Assembly: GCF_007655255.1 (NCBI RefSeq)
Contig: NZ_VMYE01000002.1
Span: forward strand, 247,472 to 311,471
Length of the DNA stretch: 64,000 nucleotides
From: Extensimonas perlucida
GTDB taxonomy: Bacteria > Pseudomonadota > Gammaproteobacteria > Burkholderiales > Burkholderiaceae_C
Direction of reading: 5' to 3'
How positions within the stretch are numbered: position 1 is the first letter of the stretch; every line of letters starts with the position of its first letter. Positions 1-6,768 of this stretch are shown here, one piece after another. The notes below the pieces were generated by a model. The model was not told the DNA's origin and searched no databases. It saw only the letters and a program-made list of their open reading frames with translations. The translations under genes were made by a program, and so were the position numbers.

Positions 1-430
1 TGAGGATGGTCTGCGCGTCGCCGCGCGCGGCGTCCATTTCGTCGATCAGCGTGCCGCGCGTGGCGAGGTTTTGCATCAGAAAGCCCTCGGGCTGCGCGGC
101 CAGCACCTGCGGCACGCGCAGGCCCAGCGCGTGCAGCGCGCGCAGGCGGCGCACTTCGGTGGCAATGGCCTCTTGGCCACCCAGGTTCGGCACGGGCTGC
201 AGCGCCGCAAGGCGCAGCGTGCGTGCAGCCAGGCCGAGCACGCGGTAGCGCCAGATGCTGTGCGGGGTGCCGGCTTTTTTCAGCCACACGCGTTCGCCGT
301 CGATCTCATACGGTACGACGTTGCCCTGCTGGCGCGGCAGCTGCGCGCGCAAAAAGGCTGCGTAGGTCTCGGGTGGGTGGGCGGGATTAGCAAAAACCGT
401 AGCGGCAGTGGCAGGAGACAAGGGCGTCAT
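1..430 (-). CDS. BUD32/lipopolysaccharide-kinase-like phosphotransferase, partial (C-terminus beyond window)
   Basis: About 143 N-terminal residues are visible, starting at an ATG at 430 and reading off the left edge with no stop. The order of features is that of a small protein-kinase-like fold: a 'VWLKKA' segment near residue 46 that could hold the ATP-binding lysine, then 'EVRRLRAL' near residue 93 that could supply the pairing glutamate, then 'GFLMQNL' in the hinge position. Family knowledge: such small kinase-like proteins in Betaproteobacteria are annotated as BUD32 or LPS-kinase-like. The catalytic loop lies outside the window, so activity cannot be judged. It sits 79 bp downstream of the flavoprotein gene on the same strand and may be co-transcribed with it. 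Confidence 0.55.
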   Translation of the reverse strand, partial: MTPLSPATAATVFANPAHPPETYAAFLRAQLPRQQGNVVPYEIDGERVWLKKAGTPHSIWRYRVLGLAARTLRLAALQPVPNLGGQEAIATEVRRLRALHALGLRVPQVLAAQPEGFLMQNLATRGTLIDEMDAARGDAQTIL

Positions 431-509
431 GCGGCAAAAAGCATGCAAAAGCTAAAGTGCCAAGCGTAGCGCATGCGCTCGTTCGCGCGACGCGGCGGTG
501 ACCGAAAAG

Positions 510-2201
510 CTAACGCTGCGGCGCCGGCTGAAAGCTGTGCGCGTCGGCCATGGGCCAATACAGGCGGTACAGGTTGGGCAGCGCGTCGAGCATACCGGGC
601 GCGGTGTCGAGCAAAGCGCCGGGCTGCAGCGGCGTGAGCAGGCGCGCGAGCGGGCGCACTTCGGTGGCGCTGATGCGGCGCACGATGTGCTCGGTGGTGA
701 TTTCGCTCGGGTGCGACAGGCCCGCGGCCTGCAGCAGCTCCTTGAAGGCGTGCAGCGTGCTGCGGTGCAGCTGCGCCACGCGCTGGGCTTTGTCGGGCAC
801 GACCAGCGCGCGCTGGCGCCGTGCGTCCTGCGTGGCCACGCCCGTGGGGCAGCGGCCGGTGTGGCAGCTTTGCGCCTGCACGCAGCCCAGCGCCATCATG
901 AAGCCGCGTGCGGCATTGCACCAGTCGGCGCCCAGCGCCAGCATGCGCGCCAGGTCGAAGGCCGACACCACCTTGCCCGCGCAGCCTATGCGCACACGAT
1001 CGCGCAGGTTCAGGCCCACGAGGGTGTGGTGCACCAATTGCAAGCCCTCTTGCAGCGGCGCGCCTACGTGGTCGCTGAACTCGACCGGCGCCGCGCCCGT
1101 GCCGCCCTCGGCGCCATCGACGGTGATGAAGTCGGGCGTGATGCCGGTCTCGCGCATGGCCTTGGCGATGGCGAACCACTCCCACGGGTGGCCTATGCAC
1201 AGTTTGAAGCCCGTGGGCTTGCCGCCCGAGAGCATGCGCAGCCGCGCGACGAACTGCAGCAGTTCGATGGGCGTGGCAAACGCGCTGTGGCTGGGCGGCG
1301 AGATGCAGTCTTGCCACGCGGGCACGCCGCGCGCCTCGGCGATTTCGGGCGTGACCTTGGGGCCCAGCAGCATGCCGCCCTGGCCGGGTTTGGCGCCCTG
1401 GCTGAGCTTGATCTCGATCATCTTGACCTGCGGCGCGCTTGCCTGCTCGGCAAAGCGATCGGGGTTGAAGCTGCCGTCGGCGTTGCGGCAGCCGAAGTAG
1501 CCCGAGGCGATCTCCCACACCAGGTCGCCGCCGTGCACGCGGTGGTAGCGCGAGATCGAGCCCTCGCCCGTGTCGTGCGCAAAGCCGCCGATCTTCGCGC
1601 CCTGGTTGAGCGCAAGAATCGCGTTGGCCGAGAGCGCGCCAAAGCTCATCGCCGAGATGTTGAACACGCTCATCGCATACGGCTGCGTGCAGGGGCTCAC
1701 CGAGGGCGAGGGCTGCTGCGGCGTGCCGCCGACCCAGACGCGAAAGTCGTGCGAAGCGATGCGCGTGGGCGCGAGCGAGTGGTTGATCCATTCGTAGCCG
1801 CTCTCGCTCACGTCGAGCAGGGTGCCGAACGGGCGGTTGTCGGGCTCACCCTTGGCGCGCTGATAGACCAGCGAGCGCTGCGCGCGCGAAAACGGCTCGG
1901 CCTCACGGTCACCCTCGATGAAATACTGGCGGATTTCGGGGCGGATGGTTTCGAGCAGATAGCGCAGGTGCCCGATCACGGGGTAGTTGCGCAAAATGGC
2001 GTGGTGCGGCTGGATCAGGTCATAGAGGCCCAGCAGCACCAGCAGCGCACACAGCGCGAGCGCTGCGCCCGTGGGCCAGCCCAGCGCAAGCCCGCCCTGC
2101 ACGCGCTGCACGGCCACCACGCCCGCCCACAGCAGGGCGAGTACGCACAGCAGCAGTGCGGTGTAGCGGATCGGGAATAGCGTGGGCAGGGGTTTTTGCA
2201 T
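510..2201 (-). CDS. FMN-binding glutamate synthase family protein, membrane-anchored
   Basis: The product is 563 residues. Two hydrophobic helices lie near residues 8-28 and 35-58, followed by a glutamate-synthase (GltB alpha/beta-barrel) domain. Visible hallmarks are 'SAMSFGALS', 'GEGSISRYH', 'GAKPGQGGML', the FMN/phosphate-binding 'VDGAEGGTGAAP', and a C-terminal cysteine group ('CVQAQSCHTGRCPTG') matching the Fe-S ligand spacing of GltS-like proteins. Family knowledge: these stand-alone proteins resemble the synthase domain of glutamate synthase but lack the glutaminase domain, and their substrate is uncertain. The ATG at 2201 is chosen because it gives a normal N-terminal membrane anchor; the frame stays open for 282 more codons upstream, but that stretch overlaps the receptor gene and is a shadow. 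Confidence 0.85.
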   Translation of the reverse strand: MQKPLPTLFPIRYTALLLCVLALLWAGVVAVQRVQGGLALGWPTGAALALCALLVLLGLYDLIQPHHAILRNYPVIGHLRYLLETIRPEIRQYFIEGDREAEPFSRAQRSLVYQRAKGEPDNRPFGTLLDVSESGYEWINHSLAPTRIASHDFRVWVGGTPQQPSPSVSPCTQPYAMSVFNISAMSFGALSANAILALNQGAKIGGFAHDTGEGSISRYHRVHGGDLVWEIASGYFGCRNADGSFNPDRFAEQASAPQVKMIEIKLSQGAKPGQGGMLLGPKVTPEIAEARGVPAWQDCISPPSHSAFATPIELLQFVARLRMLSGGKPTGFKLCIGHPWEWFAIAKAMRETGITPDFITVDGAEGGTGAAPVEFSDHVGAPLQEGLQLVHHTLVGLNLRDRVRIGCAGKVVSAFDLARMLALGADWCNAARGFMMALGCVQAQSCHTGRCPTGVATQDARRQRALVVPDKAQRVAQLHRSTLHAFKELLQAAGLSHPSEITTEHIVRRISATEVRPLARLLTPLQPGALLDTAPGMLDALPNLYRLYWPMADAHSFQPAPQR

Positions 2202-2369
2202 GGGGCTGGCAGAAAGAGTGGTGGGCTCTTGGCCATCATAAAAGCCCCTGAGGTCCGATGCTCCCGCCAGCGTAGATGCCCTTGGATACCGTGCAGTGAA
2301 AGACCGTGGATGCTTCCATAAAGATAGCTTCTCATGCTTTTTTACTGCGGGTTTTGGACCGATTCGATC

Positions 2370-2394
2370 AAAAAAGGCCGCACGCGGCGGCCTT
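2370..2394 (-). terminator. Rho-independent terminator of the TonB receptor gene
   Basis: An 8-bp perfect stem (2374-2381 with 2387-2394, 5-base loop) is followed on the minus strand by a run of T residues. It lies 26 bp beyond the receptor stop codon in the correct orientation. Confidence 0.8.
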
Positions 2395-2419
2395 GCGAGG
2401 TGACGGCGCTGCCCGCGCG

Positions 2420-4708
2420 TCAGAAGTCCACGGTCAGGCCCGCGTAGATCGAGCGCCCCATGCCGGGCACGCCGGTGCCCCAGAGTGTGGTGCCGGCTTT
2501 TTCCTTGTTCATCGACATGGTCGTGCCCTGGCCCAGGTAGGCACCGCCGAGCGGCTGGTAGTAGAGCTTGTCGAACAGGTTTTCGACGCCGAAGTCCACG
2601 CGCACGTTTTTCCAGCGGTAGCTCGAGCGCAGGTTGAAAAGCGCGTAGCCGGGCGTTTGCAGCTCGTTGCGCACGTCCGAAACCTGCGACTTGCGCTTGA
2701 CCATTTGCAGCTCGAGCCCGTTGCTCCAGCGCTCGTACTGGTGCGTGAGCGCCAGCTTGGCGTTGAGCGGCATGATGTTGTAGAGATGGTCGTCCGTGTC
2801 GCGGTTCTTGCCGTTGGTGTAGTTGAGCAAGCCAAGCAGCCCGAAGCGCCCGAAGTCGGTCTTGGCCAGCGGCATCTTGCCCGAAAGATCCAGCCCATAC
2901 AGGCGCGCGCTCTGGTTGGCGTAGCGCAGGACGACGAACTGGTTGCGCAGGGGCATCGTCGCGGGGGCGTTGCCCATGGCGCTCCACTGCACCGCGTCGA
3001 TGAAGTTGTTCACACGCGAGTAGTAGGGCGTGGCCTTGAACTCCCACTCGCGGTCGGCGGCGTGCAGGTCGAACGTGGCCGAGAAGGTGTGCGCCATCTC
3101 GTGCTGCAGGTTGGGGTTGCCGAAGTAGCCGTTGCCGTCGCCCACAAAGTTATTCATCCCTGCGGCCATGCCCATGCTGGACCAGGAATAGCGTTCGTAG
3201 AGGTTGGGCGAGCGCGTCTTGAAGGCGTAGCCGAATTCCACGCTGCGCGTGGTGTCGGGCGTATAGCGTGCGATGGCCGCGAGGTTCCAGTTGTCGTCGC
3301 TGCGGCTGCGGTCGCTCGCGTTGAAGGCCGCAGTGTTGTACATCATGTTGTAGCCTTGCACCGACCCGGCATCGGTCTTGACGCGCTCGTAGCGTGCGCC
3401 GACCAGGCCCATCCACTGCGCGTCGATCTGGCGCTCCCATTCGCCAAACAGGCCGATGCGGTCGCGCTTGCCGTCGTTGATGTTCCAGAAGGTGTTGGGC
3501 CACATGCCGCCGCCCGATGGGGGCCACCAGTCGTCGAGGCGGTAGTTTTGCAGCTCGCCACCCACGCGCAGCAGGTCGCGCGGGCCCAAGTCTATGCTGG
3601 CCTTGATCGAGGCGCCGGTGTTTTTGCTCTGCGTGTACATGGGCATGCCCGCCGCGCAGGCCGAGCCAATGGGGGAACACGGGTTGCCGTTGGCTGCCGT
3701 GGGCCCGCCCGAGGCCGTGCCGTACCAGTAGCGCTTGTCGTCGCCGAAGTCCATGAAGTGATCGACCTTCTCGTGGTAGGCGCGCGCCTCGAGCGCGCCC
3801 CAGTCGAACTGCCCCAAGTAGCGCAGGTTGATGCGGTGCTGGGTGTTGTCGAGCATGTCCATGCGCTGGTTCGGGTACAGCTGGTAGGGCATGTCTTGAA
3901 AGCCGAGCTTGGCCTCGACGAGCTGGCCGCTGCCGCGCCAGGCCACGCCGAGCTCGTGGTTGCGCGTCTCGTAGGCCGTGGAGCCGACCTCGTCGCGCGC
4001 CAGCGTGTGGCCGGGGCGGCCCGTGGCGTCGTAGTTCTTGAAGTCGCCGCCAGCCTTGTAGTTGTCGGACTGCGCGATCGAGCCCGCGTAGGTGATGTTG
4101 AAGGTCTCGGTCGCATAAGTGGCGCGCAGGTTGGCGCCCGCGGCGTCGCCGTTGCTGCGGTAGTGCGTGCCGACCTGGCCCGTGGTCAGGTTGGCCGTGC
4201 CGGGCGCGGCGAACACCGGCGGCAGCGGCTCGACCACGATGGCGCCGCCGATCGCGTCGCCGCCCACGCTCACGGGCGCGATGCCGGCATAGACCTGCAC
4301 GCTGCCCACGTTGCTCGGGTCTATGTACGACAGCGGCGGGTTCATGTGGTTGGGGCAGGCGGCCATCAAGTCCATGCCTTCGAGCTTGATGCGCAGCCGG
4401 TCGTCGGCCAGGCCGTGGATCACGGGCAGGCTGGAGACGCCGCCCGCGCCGTACAGGCTCACGCCCGGCATGTCGCGCAGCAGGCTCGCGGTGTCGCTCG
4501 TCGCGGCGCGCAGCGCGGGCAGGTCTTGGGGCTCGGCGGGCGTGGCAACGGTGCTGGTCGCCTTGGGTGCCGTCACGGTGACTTGCGGCAGGCGCGGTGT
4601 GGTGTTTTCTGGCGCGTCTTGCGCCTCCTGCGCGGCGACGGCCTGGCAGACCGCAGCGGCGATGAGGCCGAGCGCGAGGCGCTCGGCTTGGGGGGAACGG
4701 GTTTTCAT
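2420..4708 (-). CDS. TonB-dependent copper receptor (OprC/NosA type)
   Basis: The product is a 762-residue outer-membrane receptor. The ATG at 4708 is preceded by a good ribosome site (CAGGAG) and opens a signal peptide ending near 'AVAAQE'. A TonB-box/plug region follows ('LPQVTVTAP', 'LLRDMPGVSLYGAGG', 'VIHGLADDRL'), then a beta-barrel ending in 'YAGLTVDF' with the usual terminal phenylalanine. Two sites match what is known of the Pseudomonas copper receptor OprC: a CxxxM motif (C118-M122, in 'CPNHM') and an HxM motif (H317-M319). Copper import is therefore the likely role, and it would serve copper enzymes such as nitrous-oxide reductase. Its minus-strand neighbour upstream is a DUF2946 protein, 102 bp away, probably in the same operon. 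Confidence 0.9.
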   Translation of the reverse strand: MKTRSPQAERLALGLIAAAVCQAVAAQEAQDAPENTTPRLPQVTVTAPKATSTVATPAEPQDLPALRAATSDTASLLRDMPGVSLYGAGGVSSLPVIHGLADDRLRIKLEGMDLMAACPNHMNPPLSYIDPSNVGSVQVYAGIAPVSVGGDAIGGAIVVEPLPPVFAAPGTANLTTGQVGTHYRSNGDAAGANLRATYATETFNITYAGSIAQSDNYKAGGDFKNYDATGRPGHTLARDEVGSTAYETRNHELGVAWRGSGQLVEAKLGFQDMPYQLYPNQRMDMLDNTQHRINLRYLGQFDWGALEARAYHEKVDHFMDFGDDKRYWYGTASGGPTAANGNPCSPIGSACAAGMPMYTQSKNTGASIKASIDLGPRDLLRVGGELQNYRLDDWWPPSGGGMWPNTFWNINDGKRDRIGLFGEWERQIDAQWMGLVGARYERVKTDAGSVQGYNMMYNTAAFNASDRSRSDDNWNLAAIARYTPDTTRSVEFGYAFKTRSPNLYERYSWSSMGMAAGMNNFVGDGNGYFGNPNLQHEMAHTFSATFDLHAADREWEFKATPYYSRVNNFIDAVQWSAMGNAPATMPLRNQFVVLRYANQSARLYGLDLSGKMPLAKTDFGRFGLLGLLNYTNGKNRDTDDHLYNIMPLNAKLALTHQYERWSNGLELQMVKRKSQVSDVRNELQTPGYALFNLRSSYRWKNVRVDFGVENLFDKLYYQPLGGAYLGQGTTMSMNKEKAGTTLWGTGVPGMGRSIYAGLTVDF

Positions 4709-4810
4709 CGAAATCTCCTGAATATGAAGGTTTTTTTGCGGCGCGCTGGCGGCGCAGGCACGCAAACGGGCAGGGCCATGCGCGCGGCGCATGCCTGCAA
4801 TGGCTTGGGT

Positions 4811-5215
4811 TCAGGAGAAAACGGGGGGTGCGCGTGTGCGGTGTGCGCGCAGCGGCTCGTGCGTGCGCGGCGCTTGCGTGGCGGCGCCCTGCGGCGCAGC
4901 CTGGGCTTGTGCGGCGCTGAAACTGACTTGTGCGGTTGCGGGCGGCGGCGCGGGCGTGTGGCCGTGCAGCACGCACAGCGGGCAGTGCGGCAGCGACAGC
5001 AGCGCATCGGGCGTTTGCGGTGCCGCCGGGTCGGGCGCGCTGGCATGCACGGCGCCCATGGCGCTGCACACCTGCTCGTCCCAGGGCAGCGCATCGGCCG
5101 CGGCCCAGGATTGCGCCCAGGCCGAGAGCAGCGGCGTGCCCAGGCTCCACAGCAGCGCGCACAAGGCGAACCACGCGCCGAAGCGCTTGAGCCGCGTGTT
5201 GCGCAATGCCGTCAT
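4811..5215 (-). CDS. DUF2946 domain-containing protein
   Basis: The product is 134 residues. An N-terminal signal or anchor segment ('WFALCALLWSLGTPLLSAWA') is followed by an alanine/proline-rich region with a conserved 'HCPLCVLHG' motif, the family's cysteine/histidine signature. Family knowledge: DUF2946 proteins are small periplasmic or membrane-attached proteins of unknown function, often next to copper TonB receptors. Here the gene is directly upstream of such a receptor on the same strand. A role in copper handling is inferred from context and the Cys/His motif only. The ATG at 5215 is the start that places the hydrophobic segment at the N-terminus. Confidence 0.8.
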   Translation of the reverse strand: MTALRNTRLKRFGAWFALCALLWSLGTPLLSAWAQSWAAADALPWDEQVCSAMGAVHASAPDPAAPQTPDALLSLPHCPLCVLHGHTPAPPPATAQVSFSAAQAQAAPQGAATQAPRTHEPLRAHRTRAPPVFS

Positions 5216-5244
5216 GGTGGGGTTGCCGATCTGGGGGTGGGTTT

Positions 5245-5988
5245 TCAAGCGCTGGCCGCGAGCCGCTCGGCCAGCCGCGTCAGCGCGTGCTGCACCGTGG
5301 CGGCGCGTATTTGCGCGCGCGTCGTCAAGCCGTCCTCGGCAAAGTGCCGTACCTCGCTGTGCAGCAGCGGCGCATGATCGGGCGCGCAATCTGGCTGGGT
5401 GGCCGGCAGACACCAGCCGAACCACACCGTGCCCACGGGTTTGTCGACGCTGCCGCCGCTCGGGCCCGCGACGCCGGTGACGGCGAGGCTCAGCTGCGCG
5501 TGTGCATGCGCGAGCGCGCCGCTGGCCATCGCACGCACCACGGGCTCGCTCACGGCGCCGTGGCGCGCGATCAGCGCCGCGTCCACGCCCAGCAGCTCGG
5601 TCTTGGCCGCGTTCGAGTAGCTCACGAAGCCGCGCTCGAACCATTGGCTCGAACCCGCAAGCTCGGTGCAGGCCGCGGCGATCAGCCCGCCCGTGCAGCT
5701 CTCGGCCGTGGCAAGCATCCAGCCGCGCCGCAGCAGCTGCGCAGAAATAAGGGTCAAAACAGGCTCTAGGAGCCTGTCGGACTTTGGAATCGTCGGCTGC
5801 GAATGCGCCGCAGCGGCCCATTTTTTACCGTCTTCTTGCCCCATAGCACCACTATGGGGCGGCGAATCCGGCAAAAACTGGCCTCGCTGGGGCGCATTCT
5901 CGCTTTCGACGCCCAAAGCCCGACAGGCTCCTAGCGCAGGTATATCAAGCGCTTGCAGCTCTTGTTTTAGGAGTCCCTGCGCGCTCAT
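5245..5988 (-). CDS. pncC: CinA C-terminal family protein (nicotinamide-nucleotide amidohydrolase) with repeat-derived N-terminal insert
   Basis: The 247-residue product contains the full CinA C-terminal deamidase domain from about residue 80: 'ATAESCTGG', 'GSSQWFERGFVSYSN', 'AVSEPVV', 'AVTGVAGPSGGS' and 'KPVGTVWFGW'. The family hydrolyses nicotinamide mononucleotide to nicotinate mononucleotide, recycling pyridine nucleotides. The start at 5988 overlaps the pgpA stop in an ATGA, so it is likely coupled to pgpA. The N-terminus is odd: residues 1-19 come from short palindromic repeat B and residues ~20-74 from repeat element A, inserted in frame. Ordinary family members start about 20 residues before the catalytic motif. 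Translation might instead begin at a downstream codon (for example the ATG in 'GAMGQED'), so the true N-terminus is uncertain. Confidence 0.85.
   Translation of the reverse strand: MSAQGLLKQELQALDIPALGACRALGVESENAPQRGQFLPDSPPHSGAMGQEDGKKWAAAAHSQPTIPKSDRLLEPVLTLISAQLLRRGWMLATAESCTGGLIAAACTELAGSSQWFERGFVSYSNAAKTELLGVDAALIARHGAVSEPVVRAMASGALAHAHAQLSLAVTGVAGPSGGSVDKPVGTVWFGWCLPATQPDCAPDHAPLLHSEVRHFAEDGLTTRAQIRAATVQHALTRLAERLAASA
5751..5968. repeat. Family B palindromic repeat, split by a family A element
   Basis: The outer parts (5751-5769 and 5931-5968) join, once the family A insert and one CTAG are removed, into a sequence matching the short palindromic repeat seen at 10.5, 30.0 and 46.5 kb. 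On the minus strand it carries the GAGCTG..AGCGCTT..GCGCTAG core. It lies inside the 5' end of the cinA reading frame. Confidence 0.65.
5770..5930. repeat. Family A palindromic-end element, full copy (161 bp), inside cinA
   Basis: Terminal inverted repeats of about 17 bp (GAGCCTGTCGGACTTTG at 5770-5786, its near-complement at 5914-5930) flank a core with a 9-bp inner hairpin (5838-5846 with 5852-5860). The copy is flanked by CTAG at 5766-5769 and 5931-5934, which reads as a 4-bp target duplication. It has no stop codon in the cinA frame. Apart from five substitutions it matches the 63863-64000 copy over the ~137 shared bases. No transposase is present, so any movement would be in trans. Confidence 0.85.
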
Positions 5989-6533
5989 GCAAAAAACCTC
6001 CAGAGCGCGATCACGAACAGCGTGCAAAACGCCGCCACGAAGTCGTCCCACAAAATGCCGAAGCCGCCGCGCCAGCCCAGCCCCTTGCACACGCGGTCGG
6101 CCCAGCCCACGGGGCCGGGCTTGGCGGCGTCAAAAAAGCGAAACAGCACGAAGGCCCAGAACTGCCCCCAGCCGCCCATGGGGCTGGCCAGCCACAGCAC
6201 GAGCCAGAAGGCCACGATTTCGTCCCAGACCACGGCGGGCGGGTCGGCCACGCCCAGGTGCCGCGCCGTCAGCGTGCAGGCCCACCAGCCAAGCACGGCG
6301 CCCGCGGCGATCAGCAAACCGATCTGCAGAGGGCTCAGCCACTGCTGCAGCACGAGGTAGCTGAGCCAGGCCCAGAGCGTGCCCACCGTGCCCGGCGCAA
6401 TGCGGCTCAGCCCCGCGCCTGCGCCGAGCGCGAGGAAATGCGCCGGATGCAGCAGCAAAAAGCCCACGCCGGGCCGCAGCGGACGGCGCGGGGGCGGGGT
6501 GCTCGAAGGCTTGCTCACAGAAAGGGTTGGCAT
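5985..6533 (-). CDS. pgpA: Phosphatidylglycerophosphatase A
   Basis: The product is a 182-residue membrane protein that dephosphorylates phosphatidylglycerol phosphate to phosphatidylglycerol in the inner membrane. PgpA-type features are 'GLSRIAPGTVGTLWAW' near the N-terminus, 'VVWDEIVAFWLVLW', 'FVLFRFFDAAKPGPVGWADR' and the terminal 'GFGILWDDFVAAF' helix. The start at 6533 (MPTLSVSKPSS) is chosen because the preceding in-frame residues have no family character. The stop overlaps the cinA start by 4 bp. The upstream 235 bp to the divergent gene hold the promoter of each side; I see no other gene there. Confidence 0.9.
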   Translation of the reverse strand: MPTLSVSKPSSTPPPRRPLRPGVGFLLLHPAHFLALGAGAGLSRIAPGTVGTLWAWLSYLVLQQWLSPLQIGLLIAAGAVLGWWACTLTARHLGVADPPAVVWDEIVAFWLVLWLASPMGGWGQFWAFVLFRFFDAAKPGPVGWADRVCKGLGWRGGFGILWDDFVAAFCTLFVIALWRFFA

Positions 6534-6768
6534 GTCGCCACGCTGGGCTGGTTCGTCTGTTTTGGGGTTCGGGCGGCGGGCAGGTCCATGAAAAGTGGAT
6601 GGCGCCGAACCCAAAGGGTTGCAAATTCTAACGAGCCTGCTTGGGCGCGGTTGCGGTGCGGGTCGCCACGGGCAGGGCAGACGCTTCATGCCCATGCCCG
6701 TGCGCGGGCAGCGGACGCAGCGCCATCCCATGCAAAAATCCGCCGACCTCCGTGCCTGAGACCATGCC

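Noticed and set aside
2202..3047. N-terminal extension of the glutamate-synthase-like protein to 845 residues
   Set aside because: The extra 282 residues are Arg/Ala/Gln-rich shadow of the receptor gene; the ATG at 2201 gives a proper membrane anchor.
2306..5377. A 1023-codon open frame on the plus strand opposite the copper receptor
   Set aside because: It is a high-GC antisense shadow: low-complexity His/Val/Arg/Ala composition, no domain signal, and it covers the well-supported receptor gene in the opposite frame.
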